DNA of 64,000 nt from Zelopaecilomyces penicillatus (lineage: Eukaryota > Ascomycota > Sordariomycetes > Hypocreales > Pseudodiploosporaceae): assembly GCA_005765155.1 (NCBI GenBank), contig VCCP01000007.1, positions 1,443,501-1,507,500 on the forward strand. Direction: 5' to 3'. Made by a program: the position numbers and the translations under genes. The notes below the pieces were generated by a model, which was not told where the DNA came from, searched no databases, and was given only the letters and a program-made list of their open reading frames with translations. Positions 23,478-35,408 of the stretch are shown piece after piece (within the stretch, counting starts at the first letter, position 1; every line of letters starts with the position of its first letter).

Positions 23478-25778
23478 ATGGTCTTCCAAGCGCGAGCAGC
23501 AGCAGCGGCAGGCCTGCTGGCTCTGCTCTTCTCACACCTCACAGCCGCAGCCACCGTCACCCACGACTTCAACGTCACCTGGGTCACGGCCAACCCTGAC
23601 GGCGCGCAGCCCCGGCCCGTCATTGGCATCAACGGCCAATGGCCGATCCCGCGCATAGAGGCCGACGTTGGGGACCGCATCGTCATCAACGTCAACAACC
23701 AGCTGGGCAATCAGTCAACGTCGCTGCATTTCCACGGCTTGTTCATGAATGGCACTGCGCACATGGACGGGCCGGTGGGCGTGACGCAGTGTGCGATTGC
23801 GCCTGGTGGCTCTATGACTTATAACTTTACAGTAAGTTTTTTTCTTTTTTAAAAGTCCAACCACGAAATGAAAGACATCATAAATAGAGAGAGAGAGAGA
23901 AGTTAAAGACAAAAGTATCGTAAGAAATTTGGTTTACTAACACAAAATCTCACAAATAGATTAATCAACCCGGGACATATTGGTACCACTCTCACAACAA
24001 CGCCCAGTACCCAGACGGCCTACGTGGCCCTCTCATCATCAACGACCCGGAATTCCCCTACAAAGATGAAGTCGACGAAGAATTCGTCCTCACCCTGTCA
24101 GACTGGTACCACGACCAGATGGCATACCTACTCCCCAGGTTCCTCAGCAAGGGCAACCCTTCCGGCGCCGAGCCCGTGCCGAAAGCCGCACTCATGAACG
24201 AGACCCAGGACCTCAAGATTGCTGTGAAGCCCAGCAAGACGTACCTGTTTCGGGTCATCAATATTGGCGCCTTTGCCGGGCAGTATCTGTGGTTTGAGGG
24301 CCATAAGATGCGCATTGTGGAGGTGGATGGCGTGTATACCAAGGATGCGGAGGCTGATATGGTGTATCTGTCGGCGGCGCAGCGAGTGAGCTTTTTGCTG
24401 ACGACGAATAATGATACCAAGGCCAACTTCCCCATCGCTGCCAGCATGGATACGGTATGAAAGATGCCCCATTATCAACTTCTTCCATGGCTAGCCCATA
24501 ATATGATGCTCATCTTTGCTAACCCTCACCACCACCACCCACCGTTTTAGAACCTCTTCGACGCCCTCCCTAAAGACCTCAACTACAACGTCACCGGCTG
24601 GCTTTCCTACGACGACTCCGCAACCTACCCATCCCCAGCCATCATCGACGAATTCGCCCCCTTTGACGACATGACTCTCATCCCCTACGACGAGATGCCG
24701 CTCCTCCCGGAGCCCGACCGCGTCGTCAAACTCGACGTCATCATGGACAACCTCCGCGACGGCAAGAACTACGCCTTCTTCAACAACATCACTTACACGG
24801 GTCCCAAGGTGCCCTCGCTGTATAGCGCCCTCTCGGCTGGTGATGCGGCGGAGAACCCGGCCGTGTATGGTACTTACACGCACCCCTTTGTGTTGAAGAA
24901 GGATGAGGTGGTGCAGATTGTGGTTAATAACCTTGACCCGGGAACGCATCCGTTCCATTTGCACGGGCATAATTTCCAGTCCATCTACAGGTCGAATGAG
25001 TCGGCTGGTACGTTTGAGGACGAAAAAGTGCCTCTGAGCGCGTTCAGCCAGGTGCCCATGCGTCGTGATACCCTCGTCCTCCGACCCAATGGTAACATGG
25101 TGATTCGTTTCAAGGCAGACAATCCAGGTTTGTGTCCCCTCCTCCTCCTCCTCCCCCACACTCTCATGCCTTGAAAGTGCTTTAAAAAAAACGCATGTAC
25201 TTACCAATCATGACCATACATAGGCATCTGGCTTTTCCATTGCCACATTGAGTGGCACGTTGCCTCTGGTCTCATTTCCACGTTTATCGAAGCACCGCTT
25301 GAACTCCAAAAGCAGCTCACCATTCCCCAAGACCACCTCGACGCCTGCGCCAAAGTCGGCACGCCCACAAAGGGCAACGCTGCGGGCAATACTGCTGATT
25401 TCCTCAGTCTGGTGGGCCAGAACGAGCCTCCTTCCAGATTGCCCAGTGGGTAAGTAACACAACAAAACCATTCCCCTGAGATGTGTCTGTGTGTGTGTGT
25501 GTGAGCGTTTGGTTTAGCTTGATGACTTACGATTTTGTTTGAAACATTTTAGATTCACCACCGGTGGCATCATCGCTCTCGTCTTCAGCTGCATCTCTGG
25601 TATTCTCGGCGTAACAGTTGTAGCATGGTACGGCTTGGCGCAGCCCGTCGACGCCGTCCCAACCGAGGTAACACGGATCATTGCAGATGGCGAGGCCACG
25701 CACTCTTCGTCGACGGGTGTAAGTGTGGGTGCCGTTGGCAGCACTCAGCGGAGTGCCCCAAAGAATGAAGCAGGCTGA
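23478..25778 (+). CDS. FET3: Multicopper ferroxidase FET3
   Basis: Extracellular, membrane-anchored copper oxidase that oxidises Fe(II) to Fe(III) for FTR1. Five exons: 23478-23831, 23960-24454, 24551-25127, 25224-25449, 25553-25778 (introns 128, 96, 96 and 103 nt), giving 625 aa. A signal peptide (~25 residues, Ala/Leu-rich) is followed by three cupredoxin domains. Copper ligands are present: HFHG (H84, H86), WYHSH (H128, H130), HPFHLHGH and HCHIEWH (481-487). A single C-terminal TM (GIIALVFSCISGILGVTVVA, about residues 556-575) and a short cytosolic tail make it a type I protein, which separates it from secreted laccases. Many N-glycosylation sequons are visible (NVT, NQS, NGT, NET, NDT). 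The first intron contains a GA repeat. Confidence 0.96.
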
Positions 25779-26568
25779 TACGAGGAGTCTACTGCCTGCT
25801 GGTGTACGTTTTTGTTTATATGTTTGTATATGTGTTTGCTTAATTGATTGTTTGTTAAAACCGTAGTAATTAATGTAGGCACATTATATGTTTGTCAAGC
25901 CCTTGTTGTTATTCCACATGATTCGCAAATTACCAACTAATGCTTCATTAGACAGGCAGCTTGCTTGTTTGTCCCCTGTGAACCGACATCATTGTCTTCT
26001 GTGTTCTTTTAGTTCCATGCTGCCTTGCAAGCCAACCCATCTGCCCCTCCTCCTCCTCCTCCTCCGCAGGGCCCAGATTCGTTCAAAGGTGTCATCAATC
26101 TAGTATTAAGATGACGTAGAGAGTGTGATAAGCAACAGAAGAAAGAAAGAGAGAGATACTTATACAACGAATGTAAGAAATCAGAAACGCTTAATATCCC
26201 GGAAGAGATCCCCGTGGTTTGTTTCCACCCCATTCACCCTTACTGAAGAATAGCCCGTATTTGCCACGACAGTGCTTTCCTTGTCGTGTCCCTTGCGCCA
26301 ACCCATGCAAATTAACGGTGACTGTTTGATAGTCACCCAACCAAGTGCCGATTGACGGACCCGTCCAGTCGTTGGGCTATTATTAAAGACAGGCATAAAA
26401 TTGAATCGGCCTCATTGCGCTTTCCGTTTGCTGCTGAAACATGACGGACTACGCTCCCTGCCCGGAGCAGGTATTGGTAATAAGCCGCCTGCGCCTCCAC
26501 ACATTGATAGGCTCACCCACGTGTACAATACCAACATTGCCCTCCACTGCTTCAAAAAGATGGTCCGC
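25779..26568. other. Convergent spacer between FET3 and PIS1
   Basis: Contains the two 3' ends and a TCC microsatellite (about 26047-26066). No coding frame recognised. Confidence 0.55.
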
Positions 26569-27653
26569 TTAGGCCTTGTTCTTCTTCTTCAGTGGTCTTG
26601 GCAGACCTTTCGCCTTGCGCACCTTGACATCAGCCTCTGCCAACCACTTGCTGGCGTTGACAAGTTGAACGACATTTATGATTTGCTTGGAGGCCATGAT
26701 GGGGAAGCTGACACCAGCGATAATCCAAGGCCAAGTGGAGTCCATCTTGTTCGCACGGGCCGTCTCAAGGGCTGCAGCACTGAAGGGATCGGGAAACATC
26801 TGCTTCAGAATGGAAGTATTCACAGGGACACCTGGCTGGAAGTGACCCCCACTGGTTTCCTGAACCGTCTTGATCAGGTGCGGTGCGAGAAGCGGCGATG
26901 AGAAGGATAACAGGTAAAGGGCGATAAAGAAGAGCTCGTTGAACAAACAAAACACAAAGAGGACGTTCTATAGAGTTGGCTAATCAGCAAACAATACACA
27001 AAGGCCACGGGGTTTTACATGACATACCTTGTTGGAGTAATACAAATTGAGAAGCCAATTCTGGCTCTTGTCGATGTTCTTGTGGCTTGAATCCGTACCG
27101 CTAACAATGAGAGTGGCATACATGTGCATGTAGTGGCTTGAAAAGTCGAGCGCAATCAAGCCCTGGAAAACAATAGCCCATCGTGGAAAGGCTGAGGACA
27201 GGAAAACCAGCAGGCAGGAGGTGGTGCAGCGATCGGTGACCATGTCGAGGACGGCGCCAAAGCGGGTCGACTGTTCAAAGATTCGAGCAGCATATCCATC
27301 CAATGCATCGAGTAGACATGAGATGCTATAGAGAAGAGAGCAGGTGCGTGGGTGAAGGGGCATGTAGTAGAGCGAGGCGATGGCGAGGACGATGCGAAAG
27401 TACCCTGGGGTTATCTTGTTAGATAATTATCTGTAACCCATAGCAGGTTTGTTCTTGTTCAATAGAGCATACCGATAATATTAGGCCAGAAGAGAAATAT
27501 GTTTTCCTCCTGTGCTGACTCCGAAGCATCCGGCGCATGGCGAGCTGAGCCGTTGCCATTGCCGTTCATGGCGAGGGGGCGACGGTCCTCATCGGACGGG
27601 CTAGGAGTGTCGCGAGGCTTGGGGGTTCTTTTCCGGCTTTGACGGGACGACAT
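26569..27653 (-). CDS. PIS1: CDP-diacylglycerol--inositol 3-phosphatidyltransferase (PI synthase)
   Basis: Makes phosphatidylinositol from CDP-diacylglycerol and myo-inositol in the ER membrane. Three exons: 27653-27473, 27404-27028, 26967-26569 (introns 68 and 60 nt), giving 318 aa. The CDP-alcohol phosphotransferase signature DGxxAR(x)8Gx3Dx3D is complete in LDALDGYAARIF through FGAVLDMVTDR. An inositol-specific segment is visible (ALDFSSHYMHMYATL). Multiple TM helices follow, and the C-terminus is very basic (KAKGLPRPLKKKNKA). The hydrophilic N-terminal extension of ~55 residues (RKRTPKPRDTPSPSDEDRR) is longer than in yeast. Start chosen at MSSRQSRKR; an in-frame ATG lies 69 codons upstream, but the intervening sequence looks like 5' UTR. 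Confidence 0.95.
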
Positions 27654-30600
27654 AGTGGCGGGGTAGATGCAACGGCCGAGATGCGCAACCTGATGAACAG
27701 GACGGGGAGGGATATTCGAGGTGCTCGCGTGATGGTTGATGGCAGGTTGGGAAATGCCCAAGGAGCCCAGCTTGCAGGGGTCCAGATCAAAAATAGGGAC
27801 ACACTTCGAAGGTTGTTTAGAGTCGGCGAGTCTGAGCAGTGTGAGTAGTGTGGATGACAAAGAGACTCAGAGAAAAAGCAGAAGCGGTCGATGGCTTGCG
27901 ATGGCAAGGAATAATGAGGAGCCCAAGGTGGGTTGAAGGAAAGACGGGAAGATGGCGAAGCTCTTGATAAGGAGAGATGCTTAGAGCAGTGGTGGTGGCG
28001 GTGGTGGGCTAAAGCGTCGCAATTTGCTGCTGTGGACGTCAAAAGTTGCGAGGAAACTAATAAGTTCCGGGGCATTCGTGGCAGATGGTTACGTAGCGGA
28101 TGCCGGCTCTGGTTAGACAAAGCGTCCCAATGTTTGTTCTCTTCACGCACGATAAGATAAGGGCAAAAATTGGAGCTATCCAGAGGTGAGAAGTTTTCAA
28201 AGGGGGTAGGTAGCCTGCATATTAGCACCGGGTGGGGGCGGTCCTTGATTGGTCCCAATGACATAGCGACCGCGTGCTGCCTGCAGAGGCAACCAACTGC
28301 CCCAGTCCACTGCAAGACTCTGTAAATTACTGGTGGGCGCTAATTTCTGGGCACCCAGGACAGGCAGCCTGCCACAAGAACAATGATAGGGGTTGTGTTG
28401 ACCACAGCTTGGCATGCCATTGGCTCTCCCACATCGTCTCCAACCGGGTGGACAGCTTCATCCACGACAGCAGGTCGACCGACTCTGGCTGACCAGCGAG
28501 TCAGCATTGTTGAGCAACAGGCCACCAAACCCCGAGGTTTGGTTTGGAATATAAGAAAGAACAAGCCCCGCACTCCCAAAGCACTCCAGTGGTATTAAAT
28601 GGAGCACAACTTAAAGATATCGACCGCACGACTTGTTTCCCACGTCCGTGCTGGAGCGGGAAAGGATTGCCCTGGCTGGAACATGGACAGAATTCTCCGA
28701 GGCCCCTTCAGGTACATAGACACGAAACACTTTCAGGCTTGTGTCAGCCACGCGTACCACGCGTGGATAGCATAGCCTGGTGATGAACACAAACATTAGG
28801 GAAAGGCGAGTTGTAATAGAAAGAGTCAAGTGCTAATCTAACGAGGCTGGCGAAGCGGGTTAACGCTCACACAAGCTACGGTGGGGTTCACACAACGGGC
28901 AGATGCATCATTTCGATCATACATGACGGATTAGACATTCCGGCAATGTCGCCGTTGTTGTGTAGGCATGTACAATACCTGTCAGCAATAGTCAGTAGAA
29001 ACCAACATAGCTGTAACAAGCTTGGTCCAGCCCGTTTCAACATGCTCGGGATCGCCATGCAATCCCCTGGCAGAATGATATGTCGCAATTCCAAAATGTT
29101 CCCCTAGCCAAGAAACGAACCACCTCGGGAAGCCTCGAGGCTGTTGGGTTCCGGGATCCTACTCTGTCTAGCCTCAGGGGTGGATGCGAGAAGCGACCCT
29201 TGGTAACCGTTATGGAACAGATGCCATAGCCATGAAGTAAACTGCTGACGAGGAAACGCTATGCACTTGCAAGAGCATGATGGACGAAGCACTTCGACAT
29301 TCGTCTCAGCTAAGCATACGCAACGAGCCCGTGGAAAACCAGATTTCATATGATGCGGGAGTGGTGTTTAGATAGAATCAACAGACGGGGGGGGACAAAG
29401 GGTCAGACGTGTTTTTTCGTCGATAGTTGTGCAACTGTGCAGGAAGCGATTGAAGCATCATTAAAGCGACTCATCAGTCCTGCTGTTGGTGCTATGAAAT
29501 CTTGATTCACAATGCAGGCAGTGTTGACAAATGCTGATAATATAGGTCGCCTATGATATGACCTTGTATGCGTTGAATGTGTAGGGTGTAGTTGGGGCAT
29601 CTTAAGCAACATTGGAATGGCGGCTCCGAAAGCCTGCCTGAATGGTTGGCGAGGTGAGAGCAAACGTTCACCGTGCATTAATAACGAGTGTCTGCCTAGG
29701 TACACAGGGAGGTAGGAGCGGATGTCAGTTAGACCAAAGCGAATGCCGGAGGGGCCGAAAATGACAGCGGATATGTGATATATCTGTAATGGGGGGGCTC
29801 GGTGCATACGAACGAGTAAAAGGACAGGTGCTGATTATGAAGTATGATTCGCGAAACTAGCTTTTTTTTTTTGCTGCTTGATAGAGTTTGACAATTGCGG
29901 CTTGACTCAGTCTACACCAAACTACTACGAGCTTGGCGTGCCGATCTGCTCGGCCAATTCGATACCTGTACATGTAATTCGACTTACGCCGACTTGTTCG
30001 CCTTGGTCTCAACAAGTTGTAGTTGTACCGTACCTGAAAGGGGGGATTGAATCCCGCCAAATACGGTCAGCCGTGATTCAGCACCATCTCAGAGGGCCAT
30101 GGGGGGTTGCAGGGTTTCTAGGGACAGCCTATACACCTACACAGCGTTTCGTCGTCGAGCAGGAGCCAGAGGCGCAAAAGAGGCTCAGACAAGCTGCAAT
30201 GGTGGTGACGATGGCTTGTGTGTGTGCACGCATACATTTGCCGAGAGTGCAGATGAGGCGCTCACAACAATGCATCCCTCACAATGCCATACGAGAGAGT
30301 AACAGGAAAACTAGGCCCTTGACAGCCCAAGTAGGTAGGTAGGTAGTCGACTGTTCCTTGCTCTGAGGCATATCTTCGTTCTTTTTCATTGGCAGCCCAC
30401 GCCACTTGCCGAACTGGTTTGGCCCTTTGCCCCTACTTACCCTTTGACGCGGGGGAGCCTGGCGCAGTCATATAGGTATTGATGAGCTGAGTATCGTGAT
30501 GTGGAACCCATTGTTGAGCACTACTTGCGACAGAGCATTTGAATTCAAAGAGAGCTCATGGAGATAGTAGTGCATTTGCCGGGGTGTGGCTTGAGGCAAT

Positions 30601-33396
30601 GATCAATGGTGGGTTATGCTAAACCCAGGTCAGACACAGCGGCTGGGGGAGGGATCTCATGCCCATCCTCCCTCCTGCTTTGCCTGCCTCTGCGCTGGCG
30701 TGTTATTCCCAATAGCAATAGTTCTTTTCTTTTTCTCATTCCTTTTTTCTTTTTGTATTTCTTCTTCTTCTTCTTGCCTGGTGACCTAATTTACCCACTC
30801 CCGCCTCTGAGCTGGAATGATAGAGCGTGGAGCAGCGACAACAAAGAGGTAAGGAGAGGAGGAAAAACGAAGCAGAAACAGCCAGTGGTTTGGACCCTGC
30901 ACTCTCGCTCACTGGCCCCTCGCCAAAAGCCTGGGCCTGTCTGGGGGGTGTGAGGGGTGCTGTTTGTAGCTGTCCTGGAACAGCGGGGTTGTCGTGCTGG
31001 TGCCGTGATCCACCGCCCTACATGAAAGGCATTTGGGTGGCGTTTGTGGGCGCCCAGTGCAGAATATCAGTTTGGCAGCATTGCAAAACGGGCACAAGAC
31101 CAGAAGTAGACCAAGCATGTATTATTATATTTGCGAGGAAGAAGAATGCAAAGCTCAGCCTGGATCTGCCGAGGTGCGCGCAGGTAATCTAAGACGTCTG
31201 CGACGATGACAGGCGAATAGTTTGAAGCTGGGAGAAGGAGGTCATAACACACCTGCCTAGGATGCGTTCAGGCACGTGATTTGAAGGGTTATTTGTTTTG
31301 ACGGGATAGCTCAAGTTGGAACTTACCCATTTAATGATCAACTGGCATTTGTTGACTGCATTCTTGACTGTCGACCCTTTTTCCAACTACCTTGATGTGC
31401 AACAAGTTTCATGGATGTCCTCCCAATGCGGAGCTGCAGGTAAGTTAGTACTTTCAAGGCGGCAGGGAAATCTCACGATTAACCCCCATGCAGCGGCTAT
31501 TTCCATTGACATTTTAATGCACTGTGTTGAGCAAGAGCATCGAGAGGAACCCAACATGCGGTAATACAGTCAAACGGAAAAGGGTCTAGATCGAGCCCGT
31601 GTATCTTTTTTTTTTCTTTGCTCATGTGCCAGAATATTTTTACACCTTCAGGAGGCCAACAACAACTGGGCCCCCCATTAGATGCCCGAATGGGCTCATT
31701 GATTTGAGCTTGATCTGCAAGTACCATATATGCAGCAAGACGCCCGTATTATCCCGAAACGCCATTTAAGTGCAGCTTCGTAGCGAGTACAAGCTGCATC
31801 GGAGGCAGAGAAAACTCCTTTCGCAGAATCCACAATTAGATTATATCGTTTGAGCACGTCGCCAGCCATTATCAACCCCAAGGGCGAGCATCTGCTGTAC
31901 AGTACAATTTATAGACAGTTATAACGTTACACCTAGATGGTGTTAGCTGCTGGGTAGGTATTGATTGAGAGGCGTTTGGGCGTGGGTCCGTGAGACGCGA
32001 TGGAGAGACTTGGCCCTAGTCGGCTTCCCATTCCGTCCCATGAAACCCCCCCTGCCCTGCCCTACAGATTGATAGCCCTAGTTATCAATGAATGTCATGG
32101 ATGCTATGCCTGCGACTCCCGATAATGGGGAGGGCTCGACTCAAGTGCCCCATCGCATTAGGACCGACTCAATACTTGGAGCTGATGAATGGCGTTGACG
32201 CTGTTTAGTGTATTGTTTCCACCATCCTCCCGCCCATCCCTAGTCCAGTGTTTCTCCCGTTGTCGCTGTTTTGATTTGACCGTTTTCTCATCCTCATCCT
32301 CACCCTCTTTCCCCTCCTCTCCCCCAATGTTTATAGGTACAATACCTACTACAGAGGTATATCTATTGGCCGCCTAGCAGTGTACGGTACCTAAGAGGTA
32401 GTAGCTTGGCAGTACCTGCTTTGCCTTGCCTGAGATACCCAGCAGGTACGTACACTTATTTGTCCGATAATTAATACCAACTCCCTGCCTCCTACTGCCG
32501 CCGATCCGGCTTCACATCTTTCTTCTCACCATCCCTGCGCTGCGCTGCCCACCCCAGTCGCCTATCCCATTTATTGATCCTTGTCCGCTGTCTCCGCTGT
32601 CGTCTCCGCCGTTGCTGCTACTACTGCTTGTCTAACTTCCTACTACTGCTGCAGGCACTCAGGCACTACCTGGACGCTCCGGAGGTACGCCCTTGTACGG
32701 AGTACCAGACAGTCGACTCAATACTGGCACAGCTAGCTACGGCAATCCAGCCCTTGCTCTGGTTCGAGACTCGTACGAGTACGCGCAGTACATTCTACCT
32801 CCCCTCCATGCCTACCAAATAAAGCACGGCTAGGCCAGGGCAACAGCTAAAAAATTTCTTAGTCTCGACAACGGGTCTGGCATTGTCTACGGCTGTGAGT
32901 GTCACTGGTCAGCTTTCCTCGCCAACTTCTGGCTGGTCCAAGTCTCGTTTTCTTTATTATTTTAGATCCCGCTCCGCGTCTGGCATCGGTTCCTGCTTGC
33001 TGGCTGGACCATCCATCCACTCTCCTCGCTCTCACGCCGTGCTGCCGACCGCCACACTGCTTTCTTTTCCCCGGCCCGCATTCTCGTTTTACGACTTGCC
33101 ACTCGCTTGTTGTACTGGTCTACATATTCGGACTTGATCCGCCAGCCCAAGTTTTGGCTTATGCTTGTGGGTATCAGAAGTATTCCCCTCCGTCATCTGC
33201 CTCCCCGCTCGTAGCCCCAAGGTTGAGCGCCTAGGCTTGAAAACAGATCAGCCCAAGCATTTGTCAGATAGCGTTCTAGGTCCAGGGTCCCGCCTAAAGC
33301 TTTGATTTTGCTTGTGTCTGTATCATCATACAGAATTCAAACCACGCTCCCTTACCCTCGACACACATCACGACCAGCTACCGCCCGCCTGTCGAG
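27654..33396. other. 5.7 kb gene-poor region
   Basis: This is the longest stretch without a recognised gene, between PIS1 and URA3 starts. The longest frames (up to 249 codons, minus strand around 27566-28315, overlapping the PIS1 5' end) have no conserved motif, and I do not support any. Contents include a GGTA repeat with GTCGAC (30334-30351), a T/C-rich patch near 30720-30780 and a strongly pyrimidine-rich region from about 32200 to 33390 ahead of URA3. It may hold long 5' leaders or non-coding RNA. Confidence 0.5.
30334..30351 (+). repeat. GGTA tandem followed by GTCGAC, copy 1
   Basis: Three GGTA units then GTCGAC. The identical 18-mer occurs at 63747-63764. Confidence 0.8.
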
Positions 33397-34530
33397 ATGA
33401 CACCTCATCCGACGCTGAAGGCAACCTACGCCTCAAGGGTTGACACAGCGTCACACCCGCTCAGCGCCTACCTATTCAAGCTCATGGATCTCAAGGCATC
33501 TAATCTATGCCTAAGTGCCGACGTTGCAACGGCTCGCGAGCTTCTCTACCTTGCCGACAAGATCGGCCCTTCAATTGTGGTGCTCAAAACGCATTATGAT
33601 ATGGTGTCTGGTTGGGATTTCCATCCCGAGACCGGTACCGGAGCTAAGCTGGCTACCTTGGCTCGGAAGCACGGCTTTCTCATCTTCGAAGACCGCAAGT
33701 TTGGCGACATTGGACATACAGTGGAGATGCAGTATGTGGGAGGATCAGCCCGCATTATTGAGTGGGCGCATATCGTCAATGTCAACATGGTTCCAGGCAA
33801 GGCATCTGTGACCTCACTAGCAGATGCGGCCAAAAGATGGCTTGAGCGGTACCCCTGTGAAGTTCGAACCTCAGTCACAGTAGGCACCCCGCTCACAGAT
33901 CAATTCGACGATGACGACATCGACGACATCAACGAGTGCGAATTGGGAGGCGATATGACCAACTCGTTAGATCGAAGAGCATATGCTGGACGAGCAGGCG
34001 ATGGGCGCAAAGGTAGCATTGTCTCTATTACCACTGTCACGCAACAGTATGAATCTGTTACCTCGCCTCGACTATCCAAGTCAATAGCTGAGGGGGATGA
34101 GTGCCTGTTTGGAGGAATCGAAGAAGCCCCACTCAACAGGGGCATTCTCATTCTGGCTCAGATGTCCAGTCAAGGCAATTTTATGAACAAGGAATACACC
34201 CAAGCCTGCGTGGAGGCTGCGAGGGAGCACAAAGACTTCGTCATGGGTTTCATCTCTCAGGAAAGCTTGAACACCGAACCAGACGACGCGTTTATCCACA
34301 TGACACCGGGCTGTCAGTTACCCCCCGATGACGAAGAACAACAAACAAACGGTACTGTTCGAGGTGATGGTCAGGGCCAGCAGTACAACACGCCTCGCAA
34401 GATTATCAGTGTATGCGGTGCCGATATTGCCATCGTGGGGAGAGGAATATTGAAAGCAGGGGATCCAGAGGAGGAAGCGGAGAGATATCGGTCAGCATCG
34501 TGGAAGGCTTACATAGAGAGGCTACGATAG
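33397..34530 (+). CDS. URA3: Orotidine 5'-phosphate decarboxylase
   Basis: Last step of UMP synthesis, OMP to UMP (called pyrG, pyr4 or ura3 in different fungi). Intronless, 377 aa. The catalytic D-K-x-x-D array is intact in FEDRKFGDIG (D99, K101, D104), with the partner lysine in VVLKTHYDMV (K64). Other family signatures are KASNLCLSADV, ILILAQMSSQGN, YTQACVEAAREH and DIAIVGRGIL. An acidic/Gly-rich insert of roughly 60 residues (DDDDIDDINECELGG onward) precedes SIVSITTVTQQYES. This insert is characteristic of Pezizomycotina and explains the length relative to yeast (267 aa). The protein closely resembles Hypocreales enzymes. Confidence 0.98.
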   Translation: MTPHPTLKATYASRVDTASHPLSAYLFKLMDLKASNLCLSADVATARELLYLADKIGPSIVVLKTHYDMVSGWDFHPETGTGAKLATLARKHGFLIFEDRKFGDIGHTVEMQYVGGSARIIEWAHIVNVNMVPGKASVTSLADAAKRWLERYPCEVRTSVTVGTPLTDQFDDDDIDDINECELGGDMTNSLDRRAYAGRAGDGRKGSIVSITTVTQQYESVTSPRLSKSIAEGDECLFGGIEEAPLNRGILILAQMSSQGNFMNKEYTQACVEAAREHKDFVMGFISQESLNTEPDDAFIHMTPGCQLPPDDEEQQTNGTVRGDGQGQQYNTPRKIISVCGADIAIVGRGILKAGDPEEEAERYRSASWKAYIERLR

Positions 34531-35408
34531 AGGTGTTGCAGTTGGGATCCTCAATGGCGCGCGTTGTTTTGATGCCGCATGAACAGGCTGCTATGCCATG
34601 GACAAATTTTGCTTTGCTTCAATTCTTCAGTGGACTATTTTCCAGGGGGTTGGTTTAATGCGGGAGGTGGGGCACTGCAGCTGGTGTTTGTGTGGAAGGA
34701 TATGACTGGATAAGATGCATTATGAACCCAAAAGGTGGAAAGATTTCCAAAAAAGATCAGTTCGACTACGATTGTATCTCAGGACATTTTGTTTCCATCA
34801 CCGGGCTTGAATTATTGACACGGAGCAAACGGATACTGGGTAGTGGTTGAGTTATGGAGTTTCCTTGGCGCATATGATTACTATACCAATCATTGCTGGT
34901 GCATATTGGCTATTTACCCCTATCGTGCATCTTGCTGTTATGCACGATGTATGTTGATAATGTTATGTCGGGGCCATGGTGATAAAATGTCAGATATACA
35001 TGGGCTTCTGACACTACTGGTCAGTTTACTACTAGTGCAAGAATAATTAGCGTAAATACACGTTCGTACAAAGTGCCTATGGAATACAATGCCACTTGTT
35101 GGTAAATGGGAAATAGTAGGCAATTAGTATGAGCAACTATTGAAACCACCAGCAACTGACTAAGCATTTGTCTGGTTTGGGGACAACATCATTCCGAGCA
35201 CGAGGAAATTTTGCAGCGTTGAACTTGCAAAGTGCAATTCCTTCGGAGCCCCACCCGATGCTGATGTGTTGAAAGAAGTCGACTGCGGTGTGGCACTGAG
35301 CGCAACGTCGCCAATATAAACCCAAAACCTAGGGCTCCCTTGTCACATCAGTCCTGTCTTGTCACCCGTGTACTACCTCTCACGGTTGAGGCTGGCTACG
35401 CTTCGACC
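34531..35408. other. URA3 3' region and Zn2Cys6 gene promoter
   Basis: 878 bp, AT-rich in the middle (about 34780-35110). No gene or RNA recognised. Confidence 0.55.

Noticed and set aside
27654..27860. Upstream in-frame extension of PIS1
   Set aside because: The added 69 residues look like translated 5' UTR; MSSRQSRKR is a better start.
27566..28315. 249-codon minus-strand frame overlapping the PIS1 5' end
   Set aside because: Composition is Ser/Pro/His/Leu-rich with no family motif, and it overlaps the first PIS1 exon in another frame.
29878..30342. 154-codon plus-strand frame in the gene-poor region
   Set aside because: No recognisable motif, no intron continuation and low-quality codon pattern; likely chance.
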